Positions 49,247 to 57,624 of a stretch of DNA of 64,000 nucleotides are shown here, in pieces. The notes under the pieces were generated by a model that ran no database searches, was not told the DNA's origin, and worked only from the letters and a program-made list of their open reading frames with translations. The stretch comes from DATKCA01 sp035544675. Its GTDB lineage: Bacteria; Acidobacteriota; Thermoanaerobaculia; Gp7-AA8. Position 1 is the stretch's first letter, and each line of letters opens with the position of its first letter. A program made the translations under genes and the position numbers. The stretch spans positions 52,168-116,167 of the forward strand of contig DATKCA010000025.1 in NCBI GenBank assembly GCA_035544675.1, written 5' to 3'.

Positions 49247-50268
49247 ACCGCCTCCGAGCAGTATCGATCGCAGTCCTGTGCATTGCCGCATCGATCGGCA
49301 TTGCCAACGCCTCGTGGTACGACGACTACGATGACGGGATCAAGGCGGCGCGAGCCGGCAACTGGAGCGTCGTCATCGACAAGATGACCAGGGCCATCGC
49401 CGGCAATGCCAACGAGAACAACCGGGCCCGCACGTACGGCGCGATCTTCATCAACTATCACCCGTACTACTACCGCGGCGTCGCCTATCTGAACACGGGC
49501 AAGTATCAGCAGGCCATCACCGACTTCGAGAAGACCAGCGGTCCGGGGGAGTTCGACATGGGGCCGCTCGGCACGCTCATCGGCGATGCGAAACGCAAAC
49601 TGGACGAGGTGAACCGGCCCCCGGTGCCCGTGCCGCAGCCGCAGCCTCCCGTGCCCGTGCCCGTGCCCGTACCCGTGCCGCCATCCGGTCCGGTCATCGA
49701 TCCGGTGCTGCGCTCGCAGGCGCAGGCCGCTGTCAATGAGGCTCGTGCCGCACTGGAGAGGGCCAGACAGCGCGGCGCCACGAGGGCGACGCAGTACAAC
49801 AGCGCGTCGAGCGAGTTCACCGCTGCGAACACGCGGCAGGCTACGGCCAGGACGAACCAGGATCTTCGCGAGGCGATCGCCAAGGCCGAGAACGCGGTGT
49901 TTCTTGCCAACTCCGCTCAGGCACCTGCGCCGCCGCCGGTTCAGCCGCCGGGCGGCCCCGATATCCCTGTCTGGAGCAACCGCGTCCGGCAGGCGCTGGA
50001 GAGTTACTTCCAGGGCGAATTCGACGCGGCAACGGATGCGTTCGACCAATTGACCCGAGAGAGAGATCTGAGGGGGAATGCCTGGATCTGGGCGTTTCTT
50101 GGAGCTTCCCAGTACTCACAATACGCGTTCAACACGGACGAGTCGTATCGCGCGGCTGCAAACCGCGCGTTCCAGGAGGCACGCCGGCTGGGTTTCGGAA
50201 GGAACGGCCTGCCCGAAAAGTACTTCTCTCGAAGGATTCGCGACGCGTTCCGGAATCCATCCGGTTAG
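49243..50268 (+). CDS. Secreted TPR-like protein of the kinase operon
   Basis: 341 residues with a signal peptide (cleavage ANA-SW, about 23), TPR-like helices (about 25-115: GIKAARAGNWSVVIDKMTRAI, RGVAYLNTGKYQQAITDFEK), a Pro/Val repeat (about 126-147), a helical part with ARAALERARQRG, and a second TPR-like part (about 245-330: FQGEFDAATDAFDQLTRE). Family unknown to me. It overlaps the membrane kinase's end, so it may be a periplasmic partner of its PEGA-like domain (inference). Confidence 0.75.
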   Translation: MNRLRAVSIAVLCIAASIGIANASWYDDYDDGIKAARAGNWSVVIDKMTRAIAGNANENNRARTYGAIFINYHPYYYRGVAYLNTGKYQQAITDFEKTSGPGEFDMGPLGTLIGDAKRKLDEVNRPPVPVPQPQPPVPVPVPVPVPPSGPVIDPVLRSQAQAAVNEARAALERARQRGATRATQYNSASSEFTAANTRQATARTNQDLREAIAKAENAVFLANSAQAPAPPPVQPPGGPDIPVWSNRVRQALESYFQGEFDAATDAFDQLTRERDLRGNAWIWAFLGASQYSQYAFNTDESYRAAANRAFQEARRLGFGRNGLPEKYFSRRIRDAFRNPSG

Positions 50269-50278
50269 GGCAGAGGGA

Positions 50279-50304
50279 AGCGGCGGTGACCTGTCACCGC
50301 CGCT
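50279..50304. terminator. Bidirectional hairpin after the kinase operon
   Basis: Perfect 11-base-pair stem AGCGGCGGTGA / TCACCGCCGCT with a CCTG loop, between convergent genes. Shares the AGCGGCGGTG core with the hairpin at 10872-10899. Confidence 0.65.
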
Positions 50305-50311
50305 CGCGTTC

Positions 50312-50863
50312 TCAGAGACCGCCGCTGAAGCCGCCGCCGCCGTAACCGCCGCCGGTGGTTCCGCCGCCGCCGCCGGTTCCACCACTTCCGCCGGTGGTTC
50401 CGCCGCCGAATCCGCCGCCGGTGTTGCGCGCGCGCTCCTCACTGCTGGGGAGCATGGACGAGGCGGTTTCGCGGACCTGCTCGACTACGCGCTTGATCAC
50501 GCTGCGGCCCTTGGGGCTTGCCGCCGCGGTGCCGGCCGCTGCGCCGATGGCTACGCCGACTGCGGCGCGCCTGGCCACCTTGTTGCGCCTGGTGCGCGCT
50601 GCCTTCTTGCCGCGGGCGGATGCCGAACGCTTCTTGCCCGCCGAGCTGCGTCGCTTGGCGCTGGACTTCTTCCCACCCTTCTTGCCGGACTTCGACCGGC
50701 GGGCGGATGTCGCTGCGCTACGCTTCTTCGACGACTTCCTGCTGCTGGGGCGTTTCCGGGAGGAGGACTTGGAGGCTTTGCGCTTGGACGACTTCTTACT
50801 GGAGGATCTCTTCGCGCCGCCCCGTTTGGACGACTTCTTCGAAGAGCGTTTCTTTGCAGCCAT
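50312..50863 (-). CDS. Lys/Ser/Arg-rich histone-H1-like protein with Gly-rich tail
   Basis: 183 residues. Residues 1 to about 95 are nearly all Lys, Ser, Arg and Ala (KKRSSKKSSKRGG and similar), like H1-type and AlgP/Hc1-type bacterial DNA-binding tails. Then a small Ala-rich hydrophobic patch (AVGVAIGAAAGTAA, about 100-118), an EQVRETASS helix, and a Gly/Thr/Ser-rich end (GGGFGGGTTGG). The start is set by AAGGAG 7 bases before ATG. Composition is low-complexity, but codons are mixed. Probably nucleoid or nucleic-acid binding. Confidence 0.75.
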   Translation of the reverse strand: MAAKKRSSKKSSKRGGAKRSSSKKSSKRKASKSSSRKRPSSRKSSKKRSAATSARRSKSGKKGGKKSSAKRRSSAGKKRSASARGKKAARTRRNKVARRAAVGVAIGAAAGTAAASPKGRSVIKRVVEQVRETASSMLPSSEERARNTGGGFGGGTTGGSGGTGGGGGTTGGGYGGGGFSGGL

Positions 50864-50965
50864 GGGATATCTCCTTTTCAAAGTGTGGGGCGTACTTGGA
50901 ATCGAGAGGTCACGCTGCGCATGCAACCTGGTGGATTAGTTGCACGAAAAACAATGTAGACGAAC

Positions 50966-53122
50966 ATGTCGCGATTGTCACGCGTTCCACTGCCGCGCAT
51001 CGTCCTTTTCATCGCCGTGCTCCTTTTCGTCGCGATGCAGTCGTTCTTCGTCTACCTGTTCGTCCTCAACAGACGCCTCACCCGCGAGCTGTCGGGCCGG
51101 AGCTGGCGCGAGCCGACGGTCATCCTCTCCAACGCCGGAGGCAAGCCGCGGGAAGTCGTCCGCCTCTATGGCGTGGACTGGCGGGTCACGCCGCCGGTGA
51201 CTCTGGCCGCGCTCCCCTCGCACGTCCCTGACGCCTTCATCGCGGCCGAGGACGTGCGGTTCCGCAGTCACTTCGGCGTCGATCCCATCGGTGTGCTGCG
51301 CGCACTCGTCACCAACGTCCGGGCCGGCGGGATCACCCAGGGAGGGAGCACGATCGACCAGCAGATCGTCAAGGCCCGCTACCTCTCGCAGGAGCGGACG
51401 TGGCGCCGCAAGTTCGTGGAGGCGATCCTGGCCGTCGTGCTCGACGCCCGCTTCTCCAAGGACGACATCCTCGAGCTGTACCTCAACGACGTCTACCTGG
51501 GGCATCACGCCGGCGCGCCCGTGCTCGGAATCGATGAGGCGGCCAGGCTCTATCTCGACAAGCCGCCGGAACGGCTGCGGGTCGACGAAGCCGCGCTTCT
51601 GGCCTCCATCGTCCGCGCTCCGAATCGCGACAATCCGGTCAAGCGTCCCGACATCGTGCGGGCCCGCCGGGACGCCATCCTGGCCATCATGCGCGACCGG
51701 CGCTGGATCACGCCCGAGCAGCACGCGGACGCCGTCCCGCGCAGCGTCGACTTCACGGGGGGCAGCCTGCGCGCCACGCCGTACCCCTACTACCTGCGCG
51801 CGCTGCGATCCGAGACCGTGCGGCGCATCGGCATGGGCAGGATCATCGAGGGACGCCTCACCATCGTCTGCGAGATCGATCCGGTCGCCCAGGCCGCCGC
51901 GGAGCGCGTGATCCGCCGTACTCCCGGGCAGCTGGAGGCCCGCTATTCATGGATTCGCGCCCAGGCGCGAAGGGAGCCGCTGCAGGTGGCGCTCCTGTCG
52001 GTCGACCCGCGCAGCGGCGGCATCCGGACGCTCGTGGGCGGCTCGAACTATGCCCGCTCGCCGTTCGACCGCACTTCGAACATGCGCCGCCAGCCCGGCT
52101 CGGCGTTCAAGACGTTCGCCTACCTCGCCGCCATCGCCTCGAAACGCGCCACCACCGCCACGCTGCTGGTCGACTCTCCCGTGAAGGTGAAGCTCAGCAA
52201 CGACGAGATCTGGGAGCCGCAGAACTACGACGAGAAGTTCCGCGGCCGCGTCACCCTCCGGGACTCTTTCGAGATGTCTCTCAACGTACCCACCGTCCGC
52301 CTCACCCAGCAGGTCGGGCTGGGCCGCGTCGTCAACACCGCCGAGAAGTTCGGCTTCGACGACGGGATGGCCGCCGTTCCGGCGCTGCCGCTCGGCGTGG
52401 TCGACGTGACGATGCGGGAGCTGACTGCCGCCTACACCGCGTTCCCGAACCTCGGGATGCGCGTCGAGCCGTTTCTGCTGACGGAAGTGCGGGACGCGCG
52501 CGGCGAGACCCTCTTCCAGCACGAGAAGAAGGAGAAGCGGGTCTGCGACGCCGATTCCGCGTACATCATGCATACGCTGCTGCGCGGTGTGGTGCAGCGC
52601 GGGACCGCGTCGCGGCTCAAACGGTACGGGCTCGGTCATGTCGCCGGCAAGACCGGCACGACGAGCGACTATCGCGATGCCTGGTTCGTCGGCTACACAC
52701 CCGACCTCGTCACGTCCGTCTGGGTCGGCTTCGACAAGGGCGCGCCGCTCCGGCTCTCCTCCGCGGAAGCGGCCATCCCGGTGTGGGGCGCATACATGAG
52801 CGCCATACCGCACCTAAAGACCGAGCCCGACGCGCCGGAGGGGGTCACTTTCCGCAACATCGATCCGGAGACAGGGACAGTCTGGAACCGCGGCTGTCCG
52901 GGCCCGGTCCGCGAGGTCTTTCTCGACGGCACGGCGCCCACGCGGCAGTGCCCCCGTGGAGTCCTCGGACGCATCGTCCGGCGGGTATTCTTCGAGTCCG
53001 AGACCTTCGACGAGCCGGCGGCGATCACCTTCGACAAGTTCCGGCGATGGGCCAACGAGGTCGACCGCAACCGCCAGGAGGCGGAAGGCTTCCTGGACCG
53101 CCTGAAGCGGCTGTTCGAGTGA
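50966..53122 (+). CDS. Class A penicillin-binding protein (PBP1-like)
   Basis: Polymerises and cross-links peptidoglycan. 718 residues: a membrane anchor (about 12-33), a GT51 transglycosylase domain (about 80-260; AAEDVRFRSHFGVD, GGSTIDQQIVK, ELYLNDVYLG) and a transpeptidase domain (about 330-620). Penicillin motifs: PGSAFK (SxxK), SLN (SxN) and KTGTT (KTG). All are intact. C-terminal extension about 100 residues, with two Cys (RGCPGPV, RQCPRG). No clear Shine-Dalgarno. Divergent from the histone-like gene. Confidence 0.93.
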   Translation: MSRLSRVPLPRIVLFIAVLLFVAMQSFFVYLFVLNRRLTRELSGRSWREPTVILSNAGGKPREVVRLYGVDWRVTPPVTLAALPSHVPDAFIAAEDVRFRSHFGVDPIGVLRALVTNVRAGGITQGGSTIDQQIVKARYLSQERTWRRKFVEAILAVVLDARFSKDDILELYLNDVYLGHHAGAPVLGIDEAARLYLDKPPERLRVDEAALLASIVRAPNRDNPVKRPDIVRARRDAILAIMRDRRWITPEQHADAVPRSVDFTGGSLRATPYPYYLRALRSETVRRIGMGRIIEGRLTIVCEIDPVAQAAAERVIRRTPGQLEARYSWIRAQARREPLQVALLSVDPRSGGIRTLVGGSNYARSPFDRTSNMRRQPGSAFKTFAYLAAIASKRATTATLLVDSPVKVKLSNDEIWEPQNYDEKFRGRVTLRDSFEMSLNVPTVRLTQQVGLGRVVNTAEKFGFDDGMAAVPALPLGVVDVTMRELTAAYTAFPNLGMRVEPFLLTEVRDARGETLFQHEKKEKRVCDADSAYIMHTLLRGVVQRGTASRLKRYGLGHVAGKTGTTSDYRDAWFVGYTPDLVTSVWVGFDKGAPLRLSSAEAAIPVWGAYMSAIPHLKTEPDAPEGVTFRNIDPETGTVWNRGCPGPVREVFLDGTAPTRQCPRGVLGRIVRRVFFESETFDEPAAITFDKFRRWANEVDRNRQEAEGFLDRLKRLFE

Positions 53123-53146
53123 GGGCCAGGCGTGATAACCTCATGA

Positions 53147-53205
53147 CCGCTGGAGTGATTTGGGGCCGCTTGCAACCAGCCTAAAAAAAGCTAAATTGCC
53201 GCCGC
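53147..53205 (+). promoter_or_regulatory. SAM-II-like riboswitch aptamer
   Basis: Stem GCTGG (53149-53153) / CCAGC (53176-53180) enclosing TGATTTGG and GCTTGC, followed by an A-rich stretch and AGCTAAA (53189-53195). These conserved pieces occur in this order in SAM-II, and GGC/GCC (53164-53166 with 53198-53200) can form the pseudoknot. The gene after it makes methionine and methyl-THF, which fits. Ends uncertain by a few bases. Confidence 0.7.
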
Positions 53206-53226
53206 ACGAGCACGTATTTGTGACCG

Positions 53227-53255
53227 GCCCCGCTTTGGCGGGGCTTTTTGTTTTT
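53227..53255 (+). terminator. Intrinsic terminator in the leader (attenuator)
   Basis: Stem GCCCCGC / GCGGGGC, TTTG loop, then TTTTTGTTTTT: a textbook rho-independent terminator 13 bases before the ATG of the downstream gene. GGCCCC of its left arm (53226-53231) is complementary to GGGGCC (53162-53167) in the aptamer, which suggests an antiterminator. Confidence 0.8.
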
Positions 53256-53268
53256 CTGGTGAATCGAC

Positions 53269-55134
53269 ATGCAGGACTTCATACAGGCCATCGCGGACGA
53301 GCACGTCTACCTCTTCGACGGAGCGATGGGGACGATGCTCTATTCGAAGGGTGTCTTCATCAACCGCTGCTATGACGAGCTGAACGTCCGCAACCCGGAG
53401 ATCGTCCTCGACGTGCACAAGCAGTACGTCAAAGCCGGAGCGGAGATCCTGGAGACGAACACGTACGGTGCGAACCGCGTCAAGCTGCGCAGCTTCGGCC
53501 TCGAGGATGAGTTGCGCGACATCAACGTCCGCGGAGCGGAGGTGGCGCGGCAGGCCGCCCGCGACTCCGTCTACGTCGCGGGCGCGATCGGGCCGCTCGG
53601 CATTCGACTGGAGCCCTACGGTCCGACTTCGCTGGAGGAGGCGCGCGCGTTCTTCCGCGAACAGGCCGCCGCGCTGCGCGATGGCGGTGTCGATCTCTTC
53701 GTCATCGAGACCGTCTCGAACATCGTCGAGATGGAGCAGGCTCTCCTGGCCATTCGTGACATCTGCACGCTGCCGGTCATCGCGCAGATGACCATCGGCA
53801 CGGACGGCCGCACGATTTACGGCGACACCCCCCGCGACATCGCGCAGCGGCTGGACCTGGCCAGGGCCGATGTCATCGGTCTGAACTGCTCGGTCGGCCC
53901 GGACGTGATGCTCGACGCCATCGAGGAGATCGGCTCCGTGACGGCGCGAAAGATCTCCTGTCAGCCCAACGCCGGACTTCCTCGTGACGTCAGCGGCCGC
54001 CAGATGTACATGGCCTCGCCCGACTACATGGGCAAGTACGCCAAGCGTCTCATCCACAAGGGCGTGAAGTTTCTGGGTGGATGCTGCGGAACGACGCCCG
54101 AGCACATCAAGGTGATGGCCGACGCCGTCCGGCCGCTCTCGCCGCGGCGCACATTCGTCGTCATCGAGCGTGACGCCAGGGCCACCCAGAACACCGGCAG
54201 CGAGCCGGCGCCGCTGGCGTCGCGGTCGCAGTGGGGAAAGAAGATCGCCGCCGGCGAGTTCGTGACGACGATCGAGATCACTCCGCCGAAGGGACCGAAC
54301 CCCGATGCGATGATTCAATCGGTGAAGGCGATCCGCGAAGCGGGCGTCGATGCCGTGAACGTTCCCGACGGTCCCCGCGCCCAGAACAGAATGGGCGCGA
54401 TTGCCGTCGCCGTTCTGCTGCAGCAGCGCGTCGGCATCGAGACCGTCCTTCACTACTGCTGCCGCGATCGCAATCTCCTGGGCATGCACTCCGATCTCCT
54501 CGGCTGCGCCGCGCTGGGTCTCCGGAACATGCTGCTGATCACCGGCGATCCGCCGAAGATGGGGCCGTATCCAGAGGCCACCGCCGTGTTCGACATCGAC
54601 TCGATCGGTCTCACCAACATGGTGAGCCTCATGAACCGCGGCCTCGATCTGGGCGGCAATCCGTTCGGCGAGCCCACTCGCTTCACGATCGGTGTCGGTG
54701 TGAATCCGGGGCATCTCGACCTCGACTACGAGCTGCGCCGCCTCGACTGGAAGGTCAAGGCCGGCGCGGAGTACGCCATCACGCAGCCGGTGTTCGACGT
54801 GCGTCAGCTGGAGAGCTTCCTGCTGCGCATCGAGAGCATGAGGCTGCCCGTGGTGGCCGGCGTCTGGCCGCTGCTCTCGTATCGCAACGCGCAGTTCATG
54901 AACAACGAGGTTCCGGGCGTCGTGGTGCCGGACGAGGTCATGGAGAGGATGCGCGTGGCCAGCGAGAAGGGGAAGGAGTTCGGGCTCCGCGAGGGCGTGA
55001 CGATCGCGCGGGAGACGCTGGCCAGAATTCGCGGGGCCGTGGCCGGCGTGCAGGTGTCGGCTCCGCTGGGTCGTGTCGACCTGGCGCTGCAGGTCTTCGA
55101 CGGCCTGGTGGAACGCCGCGCTACACCCGCTTGA
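53269..55134 (+). CDS. Bifunctional homocysteine S-methyltransferase / methylenetetrahydrofolate reductase
   Basis: 621 residues. N-terminal homocysteine methyltransferase domain (about 1-295): DGAMGTMLY start, GAEILETNTYGANR, zinc Cys in GLNCSVGP and GGCCGTTPEH. C-terminal MTHFR domain (about 320-610): ITPPKGPNPDAMIQ, CRDRNLLGMHSDLLG, LLITGDPPKMG (flavin) and ITQPVFDV. Same layout as B. subtilis YitJ. It would provide methyl-THF and methylate homocysteine from methylated donors. Weak Shine-Dalgarno; regulated by the riboswitch and terminator before it. Convergent overlap of 14 bases with the next gene. Confidence 0.92.
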   Translation: MQDFIQAIADEHVYLFDGAMGTMLYSKGVFINRCYDELNVRNPEIVLDVHKQYVKAGAEILETNTYGANRVKLRSFGLEDELRDINVRGAEVARQAARDSVYVAGAIGPLGIRLEPYGPTSLEEARAFFREQAAALRDGGVDLFVIETVSNIVEMEQALLAIRDICTLPVIAQMTIGTDGRTIYGDTPRDIAQRLDLARADVIGLNCSVGPDVMLDAIEEIGSVTARKISCQPNAGLPRDVSGRQMYMASPDYMGKYAKRLIHKGVKFLGGCCGTTPEHIKVMADAVRPLSPRRTFVVIERDARATQNTGSEPAPLASRSQWGKKIAAGEFVTTIEITPPKGPNPDAMIQSVKAIREAGVDAVNVPDGPRAQNRMGAIAVAVLLQQRVGIETVLHYCCRDRNLLGMHSDLLGCAALGLRNMLLITGDPPKMGPYPEATAVFDIDSIGLTNMVSLMNRGLDLGGNPFGEPTRFTIGVGVNPGHLDLDYELRRLDWKVKAGAEYAITQPVFDVRQLESFLLRIESMRLPVVAGVWPLLSYRNAQFMNNEVPGVVVPDEVMERMRVASEKGKEFGLREGVTIARETLARIRGAVAGVQVSAPLGRVDLALQVFDGLVERRATPA

Positions 55135-56227
55135 TCACGGCGATCGAGACGTCGTCCTCGACGCTCGCTCCGCCCGCGAAGCGGCGCCACTCCGCGACGA
55201 GATTCTCGACCGTGCCTCCGGCCGAACCGCCGGCGTTCCAGCCCGCGATGCTCTCCACCGTGTCGTAGCCGAGGTCCAGGCCGTCACGATTTCGCGTCTC
55301 CGACAACCCGTCGGAGTGAAGAACCAGCCTGTGCCCCGCGAGCAGCGTGCCTCGCAGCTCCTGCCAGTCCATCCTGGTCTTGACTCCGAGCGGATAGGCG
55401 CCGCGGCCGAAGCGTTCCACGACCCGGCCGCCGGCATCGATCTGCAGCATGGGCGGATGACCGGCCACCGTGGCGACGAACTCACCGCCGGGTGTGAGCA
55501 GCAGGTAGCAGCACGAGAAGAACGAGCGCGAGCCGCCGGTGCGGCAGAGGATTCGGTTCAGACTGGCGGTGATGGCAGCCGGTGAGGCATCGACGTCGAG
55601 CTGCGTGCGGAACGCGGCATGGGCCACGGCCATCACCAGCCCGGCAGCCATGCCGTGACCGGAGGCGTCGCCGAAGAGAACCGCCAGCCTGCCGTCCGCA
55701 AGCGGCACGAAGTCGTAGATGTCGCCTCCGACGGTGTTCGCGATGCGGTTGAACGCGGCGATGTCATATCCGGGAACCTGTGGCGGCCGGGCCGGGATCA
55801 GGCTGGCCTGCAGCTCGCGCGCGAGCGCGAGCTCGTCGCGGATCTTGATCTTGTCGATGAGCTCCATGGCCAGGAGCACGGTCATCACCAGGAACGTCGC
55901 CGTGAGCTGGACGAAAATCCAGAACGGAGGGTCTTTCATCCGCGTGAAGATCGAGATGACGCAGATGAAGAAGGCGACCTGGGAGAGGATGAAAAGGATG
56001 CGGCGATGCGGCGCGAGCCGTTTGGCCAGGCCGAAGAAGATGGCGCTGAGCGTTCTGGTCCAGCGCCGGAGACCGCGCCGCTCCCGCTCGATCGCCGAGC
56101 GGTGGTCGGCGATCAGGATGTTTCGGGTTTCCGGCCACTCCAGACTGTAGAGATTGGTCACGTCGTCCGCGCGCAGGGAGCCGAACGTGTTCCTTCCGAG
56201 ATCGAGCCAGTCGCGGAGCAGCGCCAC
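55121..56227 (-). CDS. Membrane SpoIIE/RsbU-type PP2C phosphatase
   Basis: 368 residues: two membrane helices (about 76-93 and 100-122), a short coiled coil (DELALARELQASLIP, about 130-144, the usual junction), and a SpoIIE domain (about 165-365: VGGDIYDFVPL, VLFGDASGHGMAAGL, LVLHSDGLSE, DDVSIAVIKR). The metal Asp residues are present. Such enzymes act on anti-sigma antagonists in partner-switching systems; no such partner lies next to it. Convergent with the HMT/MTHFR gene. Confidence 0.9.
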   Translation of the reverse strand: MALLRDWLDLGRNTFGSLRADDVTNLYSLEWPETRNILIADHRSAIERERRGLRRWTRTLSAIFFGLAKRLAPHRRILFILSQVAFFICVISIFTRMKDPPFWIFVQLTATFLVMTVLLAMELIDKIKIRDELALARELQASLIPARPPQVPGYDIAAFNRIANTVGGDIYDFVPLADGRLAVLFGDASGHGMAAGLVMAVAHAAFRTQLDVDASPAAITASLNRILCRTGGSRSFFSCCYLLLTPGGEFVATVAGHPPMLQIDAGGRVVERFGRGAYPLGVKTRMDWQELRGTLLAGHRLVLHSDGLSETRNRDGLDLGYDTVESIAGWNAGGSAGGTVENLVAEWRRFAGGASVEDDVSIAVIKRV

Positions 56228-56259
56228 GAACTCATACTACGTGGCGGGACCGGCCAGGT

Positions 56260-57021
56260 TTAAACGACGTGGTCGGCGTGCTCGTCCTCGGACGGCGTCT
56301 GCAGCATCAGCGTGAGCATGCCGATGCCGAGCAGGCCGAGAATCGAGAGGAAGATGCCCCGCGTGGCATCGGGCCGGCTGATGGGTCCCACCCTGCTCGC
56401 CACGCGCACGGGAGGAGCGGGAGCGGGTGCAACGATCGATGGAGCGCGGCTGTCGTGAGGAGCGCGCGGCGGCGCCGCCACGGCGAGGACGACAGGCTCC
56501 AGGACGATGGGTTCCGGAGCGATCTGCACGACGGAGGGCGCGGGTGAGGACACCCGCGCTCCAGGCGCAACCTTCACTTCGGCCAGCAGTGGCTTCTGTT
56601 CGGGTGCGACGACTCCGCGGCCAACCTGGTCGAGCAGGAATGCGCGCGTCTCGGCAGACGGGTAATAGGTGTCGCCGCGCGAGTCGACCACAGCGAAGTC
56701 GGCGATGAAGGCGCTGTATCCGGGATAGAGGCGCGCGAAGCGGTCATGCATCCCGGCCCCGTAGAACGCGCCGATCGGATCGGTCATCGAGTACTGCCAC
56801 AGCTCGTGGATGTGCCGGTACAGAGCCGCATCCGCGGCCTCGCCATAGAGCGACATGAAGGCAGGGAAGTTGTTGGTTGCAGCAGCCTCGGCGAGCGTCA
56901 GCGTTGCGGCTTCGTGACGCGGCTCCAGCGGCAGGTCGATGATGGCCTGCTGTCCAGCCGCGGTGACGGCGGCCAGGACTGCCAATGCGAGGGTGACCGA
57001 AACGACGGTGTTCTTTCGCAC
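56260..57021 (-). CDS. Secreted/membrane protein of unknown function
   Basis: 253 residues. GTG start placed by GGGAGGG about 6 bases upstream. A signal peptide (about 1-27), a helical domain with GEAADAALYRHIHELWQY (about 60-100), then ADFAVVDSRGDTYYP, a Pro/Ala/Val-rich linker, and a C-terminal membrane helix (about 227-243). I do not recognise the family. The piece coding its linker (56533-56562) includes a GGTGAGGACACC hairpin like the one at 10872. Confidence 0.6.
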   Translation of the reverse strand: MRKNTVVSVTLALAVLAAVTAAGQQAIIDLPLEPRHEAATLTLAEAAATNNFPAFMSLYGEAADAALYRHIHELWQYSMTDPIGAFYGAGMHDRFARLYPGYSAFIADFAVVDSRGDTYYPSAETRAFLLDQVGRGVVAPEQKPLLAEVKVAPGARVSSPAPSVVQIAPEPIVLEPVVLAVAAPPRAPHDSRAPSIVAPAPAPPVRVASRVGPISRPDATRGIFLSILGLLGIGMLTLMLQTPSEDEHADHVV

Positions 57022-57070
57022 GCGTTCCCTCCCTTGTTGACCCGGAGGGAACAGTGTACTGCTTTTCGCC

Positions 57071-57535
57071 TCAGCGTTGAGCGGAGGAGGATCGGCGGCC
57101 GGTTTCCGCTCCAAGGAGACGGGCGGTGTCGATCAGCTCCTGGATCGTCATCTGGTCCTTGCCGCTGGCCTGCAGGAGATAGATGCGGATGGCGCTGCCA
57201 ACCGGAATCCGGGTGTTGGCCGGGTCGCCGTAGAAGCGCTCGAGGCCCGAGACGAGCTCGAAGCCGGTCACCTTGCCCGAGGTGGAGGACTGCCGCTCCG
57301 TTCTCGCGGCGAGGCTGGCGCAGGGGGTTCCCGGGCCGGACGTCACGTCGATCTTGTCAAGAGCGTCGCGATAGCCTTGCGAGTAACCGACTGCCCAGAA
57401 GAGTTTCTCGGTGCTGCTGAGTCGAAGCCAATCCTCACCGTTCGACGGCGCGTTGATCTCCGGCGTCGCGGGACGTTGAGCGAATGCGGACGTTACGAAC
57501 ACGAGCAGAACAATTCCGAGGACGATTTTTTTCAT
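57071..57535 (-). CDS. Small secreted protein of unknown function
   Basis: 154 residues with a signal peptide (cleavage SAFA-QR, about 19). The mature part has FWAVGYSQGYRDAL and LERFYGDPANTRIPVGSAIRIY, a pattern also found in Rap1a/Tai-like small secreted proteins, but too weak to assign. The start has AAGGTG 5 bases upstream. Runs the same way as, and 49 bases before, the gene at 56260. Confidence 0.6.
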   Translation of the reverse strand: MKKIVLGIVLLVFVTSAFAQRPATPEINAPSNGEDWLRLSSTEKLFWAVGYSQGYRDALDKIDVTSGPGTPCASLAARTERQSSTSGKVTGFELVSGLERFYGDPANTRIPVGSAIRIYLLQASGKDQMTIQELIDTARLLGAETGRRSSSAQR

Positions 57536-57624
57536 GGCGCACCTTCTCGCGATTCGGAGAACTCGCAGAAATTTGGCCGGATTCTAGTGTGGTGAGTCCG
57601 CAATACGCAACCGTGTGCGATACG

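Noticed and set aside
49620..49685. CCCGTG repeats in the TPR gene as an insertion or phase-variable tract
   Set aside because: It codes an in-frame Pro/Val linker; the six-base unit keeps frame when copy number varies, so no switching by frameshift is expected.
50078..50959. Long open frames on the + strand opposite the histone-like gene
   Set aside because: They are antisense shadows of a low-complexity Lys/Ser/Gly-rich gene on the minus strand, which has a perfect Shine-Dalgarno; the + frames give only repetitive Ala/Gly/Leu sequence with no family features.
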